Source: Bacteroidetes bacterium UBA1935 (lineage in GTDB: Bacteria; Bacteroidota; Bacteroidia; Chitinophagales; Chitinophagaceae). Taken from it: DNA of 64,000 nt. The translations under genes were made by a program, and so were the position numbers. The stretch lies in the NCBI GenBank assembly GCA_002337045.1, contig DDFF01000007.1, forward strand, positions 310,001 to 374,000. The letters run 5' to 3'. Positions 43,059 to 51,883 of the stretch are shown piece after piece (the first letter of the stretch is position 1; each line of letters opens with the position of its first letter). Below the pieces are notes generated by a model. It searched no databases. It saw only the letters and a list, made by a program, of their open reading frames with translations, and had not been told where the DNA came from.

Positions 43059-44279
43059 TTGAATTTTACAGATTTCGGGTTTGATGATGATTTGATGGAT
43101 GGTATTGAGTCGATGGGATATAAAACAGCTACGCCTGTACAGGCTGCTGTGATACCTCATATACTGGATGGTAAAGACATCATTGCCGCCGCGCAGACGG
43201 GAACGGGCAAAACAGCAGCATTTCTGCTGCCTCTTATACAGAATATACTCTGGCATACTAATAATGACAATCAGGTAAATGCGATGGTGATAGTACCAAC
43301 GCGCGAACTGGCTGTGCAGATAGTACAAATACTGGAAGGCGTTTCTTACTACACACCCATCAGTTGCATAGCAGTATACGGTGGTGGCAGCGGCGATACA
43401 TTTGCTATTGAAAAGAAAGCCCTGTCGCATGGTGTAGATGTGGTGGTATGTACACCGGGACGCATGATATCTCACCTGAACATGGGGTATGTAAAAATGC
43501 AGGACCTTAAATACCTGGTACTTGACGAAGCAGACCGCATGCTGGATATGGGCTTTTATGAAGACATCGTAAAAATCATATCGCACGCGCCGAAGGAAAG
43601 GCAAAACCTGATGTTCTCTGCAACCATGCCACCTGCCATACGCAAACTGGCAAATACTATCCTGAAAAATCCGGAAGAGATAAACATTGCCATATCGCGC
43701 CCGCCCGATAAGATGAAGCAAGGCGCGTTTATTGTGTATGATGAGCAGAAAATACCATTGGTAAAGCACATACTGAAAGAGAGAGAATATAACAGTGTCC
43801 TTATTTTCTGCAGCAGTAAACAAAGCGTAAAGCAACTGACCAAAGACCTGAAGAAACAAAAATTGCCTGCTGACGAAATACACTCTGACCTGGAACAGGA
43901 TCAACGTGAGCAAGTGCTCATCAACTTCAAAAGCAAGCAACTGAAAATACTGGTAGCTACAGATATACTAAGCCGTGGTATAGATATTGAGGATATAGAA
44001 CTGGTGATAAACTACGACGTGCCGCACGAAGGTGAGGACTACATACACCGTATAGGACGTACTGCGCGCGCTGCATCTACAGGCACTGCCTATACTTTCA
44101 TTAATGACAAAGAACAGTTTAAGTTTCACCGCATCGAGCAACTGTTGGGGCGCCCTGTAGAAAAACTGCAAGTACCTGCCGAGTTGGGGCCCACACCTGA
44201 AATACAGCATGATTTCAAAAAACCGGGAGGCAGCAGGAACAAGAATCGTAATAACAAGTTTAAGCGAAAATCGAGCTAA
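43059..44279 (+). CDS. DEAD-box RNA helicase (RhlE-type)
   Basis: The core has Walker [11 protein letters not shown], 'PTRELAVQ', motif [16 protein letters not shown] and 'HRIGRTARA', with a basic, Asn/Lys/Arg-rich C-terminus (SRNKNRNNKFKRKSS). RhlE-type helicases remodel RNA in ribosome assembly and decay. The start is TTG at 43059 (MNFTDFGFDDDLMDGIESMG), the conserved beginning, and the promoter lies 49 bases upstream. A second, similar helicase gene follows after 102 bases. Confidence 0.92.
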   Translation: MNFTDFGFDDDLMDGIESMGYKTATPVQAAVIPHILDGKDIIAAAQTGTGKTAAFLLPLIQNILWHTNNDNQVNAMVIVPTRELAVQIVQILEGVSYYTPISCIAVYGGGSGDTFAIEKKALSHGVDVVVCTPGRMISHLNMGYVKMQDLKYLVLDEADRMLDMGFYEDIVKIISHAPKERQNLMFSATMPPAIRKLANTILKNPEEINIAISRPPDKMKQGAFIVYDEQKIPLVKHILKEREYNSVLIFCSSKQSVKQLTKDLKKQKLPADEIHSDLEQDQREQVLINFKSKQLKILVATDILSRGIDIEDIELVINYDVPHEGEDYIHRIGRTARAASTGTAYTFINDKEQFKFHRIEQLLGRPVEKLQVPAELGPTPEIQHDFKKPGGSRNKNRNNKFKRKSS

Positions 44280-44302
44280 AAACCCATTAAATATATAAAC
44301 CC

Positions 44303-44310
44303 TACCTTTG
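44303..44310 (+). promoter_or_regulatory. -7 element of the second RhlE-type helicase gene
   Basis: TACCTTTG lies 71 bases before the ATG at 44382, giving a leader of about 65 bases; no -33 TTG is clear. Confidence 0.5.
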
Positions 44311-44381
44311 TAAAATATTTAATCGCTGACTTCCTGCCTTATTAATTTTTAATCAGTACGTAGCCGGCTACAACTTTTACA

Positions 44382-45674
44382 ATGACATTTAAAGAATTAC
44401 ATCTGATAGCGCCCTTGTTGGACGCATTGGAAAATGAAGGTTATACCCACCCTACCCCTATACAGGAACAATCTATCCCAATAGTATTACAAAAGAAAGA
44501 CCTGCTGGGTTGTGCGCAAACAGGCACAGGCAAAACTGCTGCATTCGCACTACCGATACTACAGCTGATGAGTGAGCCACCGATAGACAATGGCCACAAA
44601 GTCATCAAAACACTGATACTGACACCAACACGCGAACTGGCTATACAGATAGGTGACAGCTTTGCCGCATACGGCAAACACCTGCGCCTGAAACACCTTG
44701 TAATATTTGGTGGTGTACCACAAGGCGCACAAGTAAAAGCGCTGCGTGCAGGTGTAGATATACTGATAGCAACACCTGGCAGATTGCTGGATCTGATAGA
44801 TCAGAAGTTCATCAGCCTGAGCAGCATCAAAATATTCGTATTAGACGAGGCTGACCGTATGCTTGACATGGGTTTTATACACGACGTAAAAAAGACCGTT
44901 GCAAAGCTGCCTGCTAAACGTCAATCCCTCTTCTTCTCCGCTACCATGCCACCCGAAATACAGAAGCTGGCAAACACCATACTTGTAAATCCGGAGAAGG
45001 TAGAAGTAACACCCGTATCGAGCACTGCAGAAAAGATAGACCAGTATATACTTTATGTAGATAAGAAAGATAAGCGCAAGCTGCTTTCATTCATCATAAA
45101 GAATGATAAGAATATTGACAGGGCACTTGTCTTTACCCGTACCAAACATGGTGCAGACAAAGTGGTGAAAGAGCTGTATAAAGACGGCATACATGCAGAG
45201 GCTATACACGGCAACAAATCGCAAAATGCAAGGCAACGCGCACTGAATAATTTTAAAACAGGCGAAATAAAAGTTTTGATAGCAACAGATATTGCCGCTC
45301 GCGGTATAGATATCGATTTACTATCTCACGTTATCAATTACGACCTGCCCGAAGTTGCCGAAACATATGTACACCGTATAGGCCGCACTGGCCGCGCAGG
45401 TGCAGCAGGTATAGCATTCTCTTTCTGCGACGATGAGGAGAAAGATGATTTGAAAGCTATTCAGAAACTGATAGGCAAACAAATACCTGTTATAGAAAAC
45501 CATCCGTTTCCTGCCAGCACTTCAAATGTTGTGAAGATTAATCTGCCTAAGAACAAAGACGTTGTGAAGCGTCCGAATGCTATTCAGAACAACACACCGA
45601 GCAAGAAACGCTTCAGCAAGAATAACAACAATAATAACAGGCCTAAACCAAAGCCTAACCAGGAGCGTTGGTAG
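44382..45674 (+). CDS. DEAD-box RNA helicase (RhlE-type)
   Basis: The core shows [14 protein letters not shown], 'PTRELAIQ', [14 protein letters not shown] and '[10 protein letters not shown]'. The C-terminal 40 residues are basic and Asn-rich ([20 protein letters not shown]), as in RhlE tails that bind RNA. The second of a tandem pair of helicases, it has its own -7 element and a leader of about 65 bases that might fold. It probably acts in ribosome assembly or cold adaptation. Confidence 0.93.
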   Translation: MTFKELHLIAPLLDALENEGYTHPTPIQEQSIPIVLQKKDLLGCAQTGTGKTAAFALPILQLMSEPPIDNGHKVIKTLILTPTRELAIQIGDSFAAYGKHLRLKHLVIFGGVPQGAQVKALRAGVDILIATPGRLLDLIDQKFISLSSIKIFVLDEADRMLDMGFIHDVKKTVAKLPAKRQSLFFSATMPPEIQKLANTILVNPEKVEVTPVSSTAEKIDQYILYVDKKDKRKLLSFIIKNDKNIDRALVFTRTKHGADKVVKELYKDGIHAEAIHGNKSQNARQRALNNFKTGEIKVLIATDIAARGIDIDLLSHVINYDLPEVAETYVHRIGRTGRAGAAGIAFSFCDDEEKDDLKAIQKLIGKQIPVIENHPFPASTSNVVKINLPKNKDVVKRPNAIQNNTPSKKRFSKNNNNNNRPKPKPNQERW

Positions 45675-45683
45675 CGTTTAATT

Positions 45684-46703
45684 TCATAGCTGTTTCATCA
45701 TAGCTATGAAGCCATCAATATCTTCTTTGGTAGTATCGAAACTGCACATAAGGCGCGACTCATTGGTCGCGTCTTTCCATATATAGAAAGGATACGCATC
45801 CTGCAATGGTTTATTCCATTCTCGTGGTAGCTCTGCAAATACTGCATTTGCCTGCACAGGTTTTGTAACGCGCACTTGAGGGAATGCAGCCAATGATGTT
45901 GACAAGTATTGTGCCATAGCATTGGCATGCAGTGCATGTTTGCGCCATGTTTCGCCTTGCAGCATAGCTTCAAACTGAGCAGCTATAAAGCGTGTTTTGG
46001 ATGCAAGCTGCATGCTTTGTTTGTGCTTGTAGGCTATGTGCTTTTTCAGCTCTGCATTGAAAACAACAACAGCTTCACCAAACATCATACCTGCTTTGGT
46101 ACCACCCAATGAAAGTATATCTACACCTGTATCGGTCACTACATCTTTCAAACCACAACCCAATGATGCAGTAGCATTGAAGAAGCGAGACCCATCTACG
46201 TGCGCAAACAAATCGTTGTCATGTGCCAATGCAGCAAGTGCTTTTATTTCTTCGGTAGTATATACCGTACCGTATTCTGTAGACTGGGTAAGCGACAATA
46301 GTTTTGTCTGCGCATAGTGAATGTCACCTTTGCGTATCAGACGTTGCTGGATTACCTCAGATGTCAGCTTGCCATTTTCGTTGGATGCCAGTGGAAAGAA
46401 GCGACACCCTGTAAAGGTCTCGGGTGCTGCAGATTCATCGTTATAGATATGCGATATATCAGCACACAATACAGAATTATAAGACTGTGTAGCACTGCTG
46501 ATGCTCAGCACATTTGCACCAGTACCATTGAAAACAAAATACACATCTACGTCTGCACCAAACACATCGCAAAACAGTTTGCGGGTACGAGCCGCAATGT
46601 CATCAGCACCGTAAGAACGCGCATGTTCACTATTGGCTAGTTGCAGTGCTTCCATCACTTCGGGCAGTACACCTGCATAATTATCGCTGGCAAAAGATTT
46701 CAT
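45684..46703 (-). CDS. ltaE: Low-specificity L-threonine aldolase
   Basis: This PLP enzyme splits threonine and related amino acids to glycine and an aldehyde. The PLP-binding lysine lies in LSLGGTKAGMMFGEAV, with 'FNGTGANVL' and 'YNDESAAPETFTGCRF' in the N-terminal half and 'HVDGSRFFNA' for the cofactor ring. The 339-residue length is normal. Its end faces the helicase gene and is close to a hairpin over the stop codon. Confidence 0.88.
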   Translation of the reverse strand: MKSFASDNYAGVLPEVMEALQLANSEHARSYGADDIAARTRKLFCDVFGADVDVYFVFNGTGANVLSISSATQSYNSVLCADISHIYNDESAAPETFTGCRFFPLASNENGKLTSEVIQQRLIRKGDIHYAQTKLLSLTQSTEYGTVYTTEEIKALAALAHDNDLFAHVDGSRFFNATASLGCGLKDVVTDTGVDILSLGGTKAGMMFGEAVVVFNAELKKHIAYKHKQSMQLASKTRFIAAQFEAMLQGETWRKHALHANAMAQYLSTSLAAFPQVRVTKPVQANAVFAELPREWNKPLQDAYPFYIWKDATNESRLMCSFDTTKEDIDGFIAMMKQL

Positions 46704-46766
46704 CTGATAAATACTAAGAGCGATAAAGATAGCCCCTAATCATAAAAACTTCTATTTTGCATTATC

Positions 46767-47417
46767 ATGAAACGCCTGATAATTGCCTACACATCCTTCA
46801 ACCGTACTGAACGTATGGGTATAGTGGCATTGCTGGCTATTATCCTGATACTTATTATTACCAAAACCACTATGCACCTGTGGGTGAAACCAGATGTAAA
46901 CGAGGCTGAACAAAAAGCCCTGATTGCTAAATGGGAAGCCCATCAAAACGCACCACATGCTACAAGCTATGCCACACATAGCACAGCAAATAATCACAGG
47001 GATTCCACGGTAACATTTATACTCAAACTATTCCCCTTCGACCCGAATACAGTTACCGAACATCAATTGCAGGAACTGGGACTGCAACCCAAAACTATTT
47101 CCATCTTCCTCAACTGGCGCAGCAAGGGCAAGCATTTCTATAAGAAAGAGGATTTTAAACCGCTTTATACTCTCAGCGAGGCTGAATATGAAAGACTGGC
47201 ACCGTATATCACCATCAAAGTGCAGCGACTGAACCTGAACACGGCCGATTCTGCATCACTGGTAGCACTACCGGGCATCGGGGCTAAACTTGCGCACAAA
47301 ATACTGGAGTACAAAAAAGAGATAGGTAACTACAATAGCGTTGAACAATTGCGGGATGTTTACCACTTTCCCGATAGTACAATTAAGCTGCTGAAAGAAC
47401 GGCTGACGGTCAATTAA
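46767..47417 (+). CDS. Helix-hairpin-helix (ComEA-like) membrane protein
   Basis: An N-terminal helix (about residues 18-35) anchors a protein with two helix-hairpin-helix units: 'PNTVTEHQLQELGLQPKTIS' and the C-terminal 'LNLNTADSASLVALPGIGAK' (NTADSASLVALPGIGAKLA). The second matches ComEA-type DNA-binding HhH motifs. It might bind DNA in the periplasm for uptake, but no other competence gene is nearby. Confidence 0.8.
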   Translation: MKRLIIAYTSFNRTERMGIVALLAIILILIITKTTMHLWVKPDVNEAEQKALIAKWEAHQNAPHATSYATHSTANNHRDSTVTFILKLFPFDPNTVTEHQLQELGLQPKTISIFLNWRSKGKHFYKKEDFKPLYTLSEAEYERLAPYITIKVQRLNLNTADSASLVALPGIGAKLAHKILEYKKEIGNYNSVEQLRDVYHFPDSTIKLLKERLTVN

Positions 47418-47547
47418 ATATAAAATATCATCATTTGTATAATTCTTTTTGTAGAATAGTTGTGAAATACCTCTACAAAGCTGACTGCCCGAATTGATGA
47501 TTGGCGAAAAAAGTCGTAAAATTGCGCTTCGATTTACCAAGTAATAT

Positions 47548-48690
47548 ATGGATTTCAACTATACAGATACCCAGATGCAAATCGCTGAAATGGTTCGCGA
47601 TTTTGGCAACAAGAACATCCGCCCCCATATGATGGACTGGGATGAAACACAAAAATTCCCTGTTGAGCTGTTCCACAAAATGGGAGAGCTGGGCCTGATG
47701 GGCGTACTGGTACCTGCAGAATATGGCGGTAGCGGACTGGGCTATTTTGAATATGTAACCGTAGTAAGCGAAGTGGCTAAAATATGCAGCTCTATAGGCC
47801 TTTCTGTAGCAGCACACAACTCACTTTGCACAGGCCACATCCTGTACTTTGGTAACGAAGAGCAAAAGAAGAAATACCTGCCTAAACTGGCTAGCGGCGA
47901 ATGGATAGGCGCTTGGGGACTTACAGAAGCTAATACAGGTAGTGATGCAGGCAATATGCGTTGTGTAGCTACACGCGATGGTGATGACTGGATACTAAAC
48001 GGTACGAAGAACTGGATTACGCACGGTATCAGCGGTAATGTGGCTGTAGTACTGGCGCGTACAGGCGAACCACGTGCTAAGAACAACGTAACTGCATTTG
48101 TAGTAGAACGCGGCACTCCGGGCTTCAGCGCAGGTAAGAAAGAAAACAAACTGGGCATGCGTGCTTCAGAAACTGCAGAGTTGATTTTTGACAACTGCCG
48201 TATTTCTGATGCACAGCGTCTGGGCGAAATAGGTGACGGTTTTAAACAAGCTATGAAAGTACTGGACGGTGGCCGTATATCTATTGCTGCACTGTCTTTA
48301 GGTATTGCAAAAGGTGCTTATGAAGCTGCTTTGAAATATTCTAAAGAGCGTCAGCAGTTCGACCAACCAATATCTAACTTCCAGGCTATCGCCTTTAAAC
48401 TGGCAGATATGGCTACGAAAATTGAAGTAGCTGAAATGCTGATATACCAGGCAGCAGACATGAAAAACCGTGGCGTGAAAATGACCAAGGAGTCTGCAAT
48501 GGCTAAATACTATGCGTCTGAAATATGCGTACAGATATCTACAGATGCTGTACAGATATTCGGTGGATATGGTTATACAAAAGATTTTCCTGTAGAAAAG
48601 TTCTACCGTGACAGTAAGCTGTGTACTATCGGCGAGGGTACATCAGAAATACAAAAACTGGTTATCTCGAGAGATATTCTTACTCAATAA
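47548..48690 (+). CDS. Acyl-CoA dehydrogenase
   Basis: The 380-residue flavoprotein oxidises acyl-CoA. It has 'GAWGLTEANTGSDAG', 'GTKNWITHGISGNVAVVLAR', cited as GTKNWITHG, 'RQQFDQPISNFQAIAFKLAD' and the C-terminal 'IFGGYGYTKDFPVEKFYRDS' with 'GEGTSEIQ', which holds the catalytic glutamate and FAD contacts. The exact acyl chain is not evident; short-chain enzymes share this length. It is a separate transcription unit ending in a strong terminator. Confidence 0.93.
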   Translation: MDFNYTDTQMQIAEMVRDFGNKNIRPHMMDWDETQKFPVELFHKMGELGLMGVLVPAEYGGSGLGYFEYVTVVSEVAKICSSIGLSVAAHNSLCTGHILYFGNEEQKKKYLPKLASGEWIGAWGLTEANTGSDAGNMRCVATRDGDDWILNGTKNWITHGISGNVAVVLARTGEPRAKNNVTAFVVERGTPGFSAGKKENKLGMRASETAELIFDNCRISDAQRLGEIGDGFKQAMKVLDGGRISIAALSLGIAKGAYEAALKYSKERQQFDQPISNFQAIAFKLADMATKIEVAEMLIYQAADMKNRGVKMTKESAMAKYYASEICVQISTDAVQIFGGYGYTKDFPVEKFYRDSKLCTIGEGTSEIQKLVISRDILTQ

Positions 48691-48703
48691 AATTAAAAAT
48701 AAT

Positions 48704-48731
48704 AAAGCCCCGCAGTGCGGGGCTTTTCTTT
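48704..48731 (+). terminator. Terminator of the acyl-CoA dehydrogenase gene
   Basis: AAAGCCCCGC / GCGGGGCTTT with loop AGT and following T-rich bases. Confidence 0.88.
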
Positions 48732-48751
48732 TAGTATCTCTTTTTAGAGTC

Positions 48752-49150
48752 TTATTTAGTTATAGACTTGTCTTTTCTATGCGGAATAGTTGAAACCTGA
48801 AATTCGTCTTCATAAACGACATAGCCGGCATTCTCTCGTTTAATCACAGTCACTTCAATGCCGTACCTCTCTATAACCTCCTTCATTTCATACATCTTTT
48901 TCAGATGTTCGGTTGCCGTACTTTTAAACCATGAGAGGTAAACATTCGGGGCATTCTTTCTTTTTGCCTTTGTAAATCGGTCCGGAGCTTCAAGGTTCAC
49001 ATTGAACCAATCGTTTATCTCAGTTAAATGTTTTTTATCGTAATCGTAAAGTACATCGCTCCTTTTACACAAATAGCGTAATGCGTGAAATATCCCAGTC
49101 TCAATTTCATCATATTCGTTTTTGTATTCTGTTATAAACCTTATAAACAT
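48752..49150 (-). CDS. Hypothetical protein
   Basis: The 132-residue product has no signal peptide and no recognised family. It has many charged residues and predicted helices (YDKKHLTEINDWFNVNL, KSTATEHLKKMYEMKEVIER), then strands (IEVTVIKRENAGYVVYEDEF). Composition is AT-richer in codon choice than its neighbours at a glance, but I did not compute it. It may be a lineage-specific gene. It lies alone between two terminators. Confidence 0.55.
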   Translation of the reverse strand: MFIRFITEYKNEYDEIETGIFHALRYLCKRSDVLYDYDKKHLTEINDWFNVNLEAPDRFTKAKRKNAPNVYLSWFKSTATEHLKKMYEMKEVIERYGIEVTVIKRENAGYVVYEDEFQVSTIPHRKDKSITK

Positions 49151-49232
49151 ATCGACTCATTAGCCTTTACTTGTTGCAATTTTAGCTGGTTAATTTTTAT
49201 TAAAAATAATAGTTGTGATTGATGCAAAAAGA

Positions 49233-49262
49233 AAAAGCACTCACAAATTTGTGAGTGCTTTT
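49233..49262 (-). terminator. Terminator of the transketolase N-half gene
   Basis: The stem AAAGCACTCACAAA / TTTGTGAGTGCTTT is palindromic; on the leftward strand it ends in a run of T, placed downstream of the transketolase stop. Confidence 0.85.
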
Positions 49263-49288
49263 GTATAAACTATTTTATTAAGTAGCTA

Positions 49289-50131
49289 TTAATAATCACC
49301 TATTGTTGATGGCAATTGTGCAAGGGCAGCTTCCAGTTGTGCATCGTTTGGTGCTATACCATGCCATTCGTGTGTACCTTCCATGAAATCTACACCTTTA
49401 CCCATTGCAGTATGCATCAGTATGCAAACAGGCTTGCCTTTACCACATGCAGCTTTTGCAGCTTCCATTGTATTAATAACTGCTTGCATATCGTTACCTT
49501 CTTTCAGCTCTATTACATGCCATCCGAAAGCTTCGAATTTTGCCTGCAGTGAGCCAAGACTCATTACTTTATCTGTAGGGCCGTCAATTTGCTGGCCGTT
49601 GTAGTCTATTGTCGCAATCAGGTTGTCTACTTTGTGATGCGCGGCAAACATGATAGCTTCCCAGTTCTGGCCTTCCTGCAGCTCGCCATCGCCATGCAGT
49701 GAAAAAACGAAGCTTGCATCACCATTCAGCTTTTTGGTAAGCGCAGCACCTGCAGCAACACTAAGGCCTTGCCCCAGCGAGCCACTTGCTATACGTACGC
49801 CCGGCAGATGCTCGTGCGTAGTTGGGTGACCTTGCAGGCGGCTGTTCAGCTTGCGGAAAGTGCCCAGCTCGCTGATAGGGAAATATCCTGAACGTGCCAA
49901 CACACTGTAGAATACAGGAGAGATGTGCCCGTTTGACAGGAAGAATACATCTTCACCATTTGCATCCATATTGAATGAAGGATTGTGCTTCATGATGTGG
50001 AAATACAATGCTACCATGTATTCTGTACAGCCCAGAGAACCACCCGGGTGACCACTTTGAACGGCATGCACCATACGAACAATGTCTCTGCGCACCTGTG
50101 TGGCAATATCTTTCAGTTTATTCAGCTCCAT
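49289..50131 (-). CDS. Transketolase, N-terminal subunit
   Basis: The 280-residue protein is the thiamine-diphosphate-binding N-terminal half of a two-subunit transketolase: 'VHAVQSGHPGGSLGCTEYMV' (VQSGHPGGSLG), 'LSNGHISPVFYSVLA', 'GSLGQGLSVAAGAAL' and the GDG motif 'LHGDGELQEGQNWEAIMFAA'. It joins a separate C-terminal subunit, whose gene is not adjacent here. I chose ATG 50131 because a promoter element lies at 50152-50159; an earlier start at 50260 would precede that element. Confidence 0.9.
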   Translation of the reverse strand: MELNKLKDIATQVRRDIVRMVHAVQSGHPGGSLGCTEYMVALYFHIMKHNPSFNMDANGEDVFFLSNGHISPVFYSVLARSGYFPISELGTFRKLNSRLQGHPTTHEHLPGVRIASGSLGQGLSVAAGAALTKKLNGDASFVFSLHGDGELQEGQNWEAIMFAAHHKVDNLIATIDYNGQQIDGPTDKVMSLGSLQAKFEAFGWHVIELKEGNDMQAVINTMEAAKAACGKGKPVCILMHTAMGKGVDFMEGTHEWHGIAPNDAQLEAALAQLPSTIGDY

Positions 50132-50151
50132 GAATTGAGGAAATTGTGCCG

Positions 50152-50159
50152 CAAAAGTA
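50152..50159 (-). promoter_or_regulatory. -7 element of the transketolase gene
   Basis: On the leftward strand TACTTTTG fits TAnnTTTG, 20 bases from the ATG at 50131. Confidence 0.55.
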
Positions 50160-50225
50160 GGCTTTAGAACGGAGTTTTTAAACAAAAAAATCGGGCAGAT
50201 GTGTGGCTTGTGTATATTGCGTGGA

Positions 50226-51299
50226 ATGGAAACGCCGAACGCACAAAAACGCTTTTTCACAAAACAGCTGATAAACTGGCACCATACCGATAACGACAGG
50301 CAATTGCCGTGGAAATCGGAGAAGGACCCATATAAAATATGGCTATCTGAAATAATTCTGCAGCAGACACGTGCGCTGCAGGGGCTACCCTACTACCTCA
50401 ACTTTACCAAAGCCTACCCCACCATCCGCAAAATGGCGGCTGCCGATGATGAGGATGTGTACCGTATATGGCAGGGGCTTGGCTACTACAACCGCTGCCG
50501 CAATATGCTGGCTACTGCCCGCTATATCAGCAACGAGCTGAACGGTAAGTTTCCCGACACACACGAGGGTATTATAGCGCTTAAAGGGGTTGGCCCATAC
50601 ACTGCGGCGGCTATCGCATCGTTTGCCTACGGGCTGCCACATGCCGTGGTAGATGGCAATGTGTATAGGGTATTGGCACGTTTCTTTGGTATTGATACCC
50701 CGTCTGACGGTACAGAGGGCAAGAAGCTGTTTCACAGCCTTGCACAGGAGCTGTTGTATACAGAAGACAGTGCGGCCTACAATCAGGCTATTATGGACCT
50801 GGGGGCTACTGTATGTACGCCACAGAAGCCATTGTGCGAGCGCTGCCCTTTGCAAAAGCAGTGCATAGCCCTGAAACAGGATATGATAGCCCTGCTACCC
50901 GTGCGGGCAAAGAAGCTGAAGGTAAAAGAACGCCACTTTAACTACCTGCTGTTGCAGCACGATGACAAGATATGGGTAAACAAGCGCAGCGGTAAGGACA
51001 TCTGGCACAATCTGCACGAGCTATACCTGATTGAGACCGACACACCTACAGATATAAACGACCTGAAGAAAACACCTGCCTACAAAGCACTTGGCACTGA
51101 AAGCAAGCCTGAATTTGCAGGCAGTTTGAAACAGCAACTGACCCACCAGACAATACATTCAAGGTTTTATACGCTAGGCATAGAAGCGCCCGAAACACCT
51201 GTTTTAGGACATGGTAAATGGGTGGACATCAAGGGTTTGAAAAAAATAGCCTTCCCTAAAACCATAGTTTCTTTTTTAGAAAAAAATTTTTATTTTTAA
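50226..51299 (+). CDS. mutY: A/G-specific adenine glycosylase MutY
   Basis: MutY removes adenine mispaired with 8-oxoguanine. The protein has 'LSEIILQQTRALQGLPYYLN', the HhH-GPD motif 'LKGVGPYTAAAIASFAYG' then 'VVDGNVYRVLARFFGI' with the catalytic aspartate, and a 4Fe-4S cluster loop (C-x6-C-x2-C-x5-C: CTPQKPLCERCPLQKQC). The C-terminal third is the NUDIX-like domain. I prefer the ATG 50226 (METPNAQKRFF) over 50199. It starts the classic mutY-ssb-gldE order of Bacteroidota. Confidence 0.94.
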   Translation: METPNAQKRFFTKQLINWHHTDNDRQLPWKSEKDPYKIWLSEIILQQTRALQGLPYYLNFTKAYPTIRKMAAADDEDVYRIWQGLGYYNRCRNMLATARYISNELNGKFPDTHEGIIALKGVGPYTAAAIASFAYGLPHAVVDGNVYRVLARFFGIDTPSDGTEGKKLFHSLAQELLYTEDSAAYNQAIMDLGATVCTPQKPLCERCPLQKQCIALKQDMIALLPVRAKKLKVKERHFNYLLLQHDDKIWVNKRSGKDIWHNLHELYLIETDTPTDINDLKKTPAYKALGTESKPEFAGSLKQQLTHQTIHSRFYTLGIEAPETPVLGHGKWVDIKGLKKIAFPKTIVSFLEKNFYF

Positions 51300-51348
51300 T
51301 ACTTAGAAAGGTTATAATTTTTTCTAATTGATAAACAACAAGTAATCT

Positions 51349-51789
51349 ATGAGAGGCGTTAACAGAGTCATGTTGATTGGTAATCTTGGACGCGACCCGG
51401 ACCTGCAACACTTGGAAGGAAATATAGCTGTAGCAAAATTCCCTCTCGCTACTACCGAAACCTTTAAGGACAAAAACGGTAACCTTGTATCCCAGACCGA
51501 ATGGCACACAGTAGTACTATGGCGCGGGCTAGCAGAGCTTGCTCAGAAATACCTGCACAAAGGCAGTCTGGTGTTTATAGAAGGCCGACTGCGTACCCGT
51601 ACGTGGGAAGACAAAGACAAAAACAGGCGCTTCAGTACCGAAATAGTGGGCGACAACCTAGTAATGCTGGATAAACGTAAAGAAAACGGCGATTTCCCGA
51701 CACCACCGGGAGAAAGCAGCGATGTTGCCACCCCGGATATGGGCTATGACCCTAATATCGGCTCTACAAAAGACGATTTGCCATTTTAA
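51349..51789 (+). CDS. ssb: Single-stranded DNA-binding protein
   Basis: The OB fold is seen in MRGVNRVMLIGNLGRDPDLQ and 'SQTEWHTVVLWRGLAELAQK', with 'GSLVFIEGRLRTRTWEDKDK'. The C-terminal tip is acidic (TKDDLPF), which binds partner proteins. Length 146 is usual for the group. It lies between mutY and gldE and ends in its own terminator. Confidence 0.95.
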   Translation: MRGVNRVMLIGNLGRDPDLQHLEGNIAVAKFPLATTETFKDKNGNLVSQTEWHTVVLWRGLAELAQKYLHKGSLVFIEGRLRTRTWEDKDKNRRFSTEIVGDNLVMLDKRKENGDFPTPPGESSDVATPDMGYDPNIGSTKDDLPF

Positions 51790-51820
51790 CAAGACTGTCA
51801 AAACCTTAACTTAATATCGG

Positions 51821-51853
51821 AGGAAAGAAGTTTTTTATTTCTTTCCTTTTTTT
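51821..51853 (+). terminator. Terminator of ssb, running into the gldE promoter
   Basis: AGGAAAGAA / TTCTTTCCT with a seven-T run; the last T of this run begins the -7 element TAATTTTG. Confidence 0.7.
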
Positions 51854-51860
51854 AATTTTG
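51853..51860 (+). promoter_or_regulatory. -7 element of gldE
   Basis: TAATTTTG fits TAnnTTTG and lies 23 bases before the TTG start at 51884. Confidence 0.55.
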
Positions 51861-51883
51861 AAGGGTCACCAAACAACGACACA

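Noticed and set aside
43041..43940. A 299-residue open frame on the - strand through the RhlE-type helicase gene
   Set aside because: It runs opposite a complete DEAD-box helicase and has no recognisable domain.
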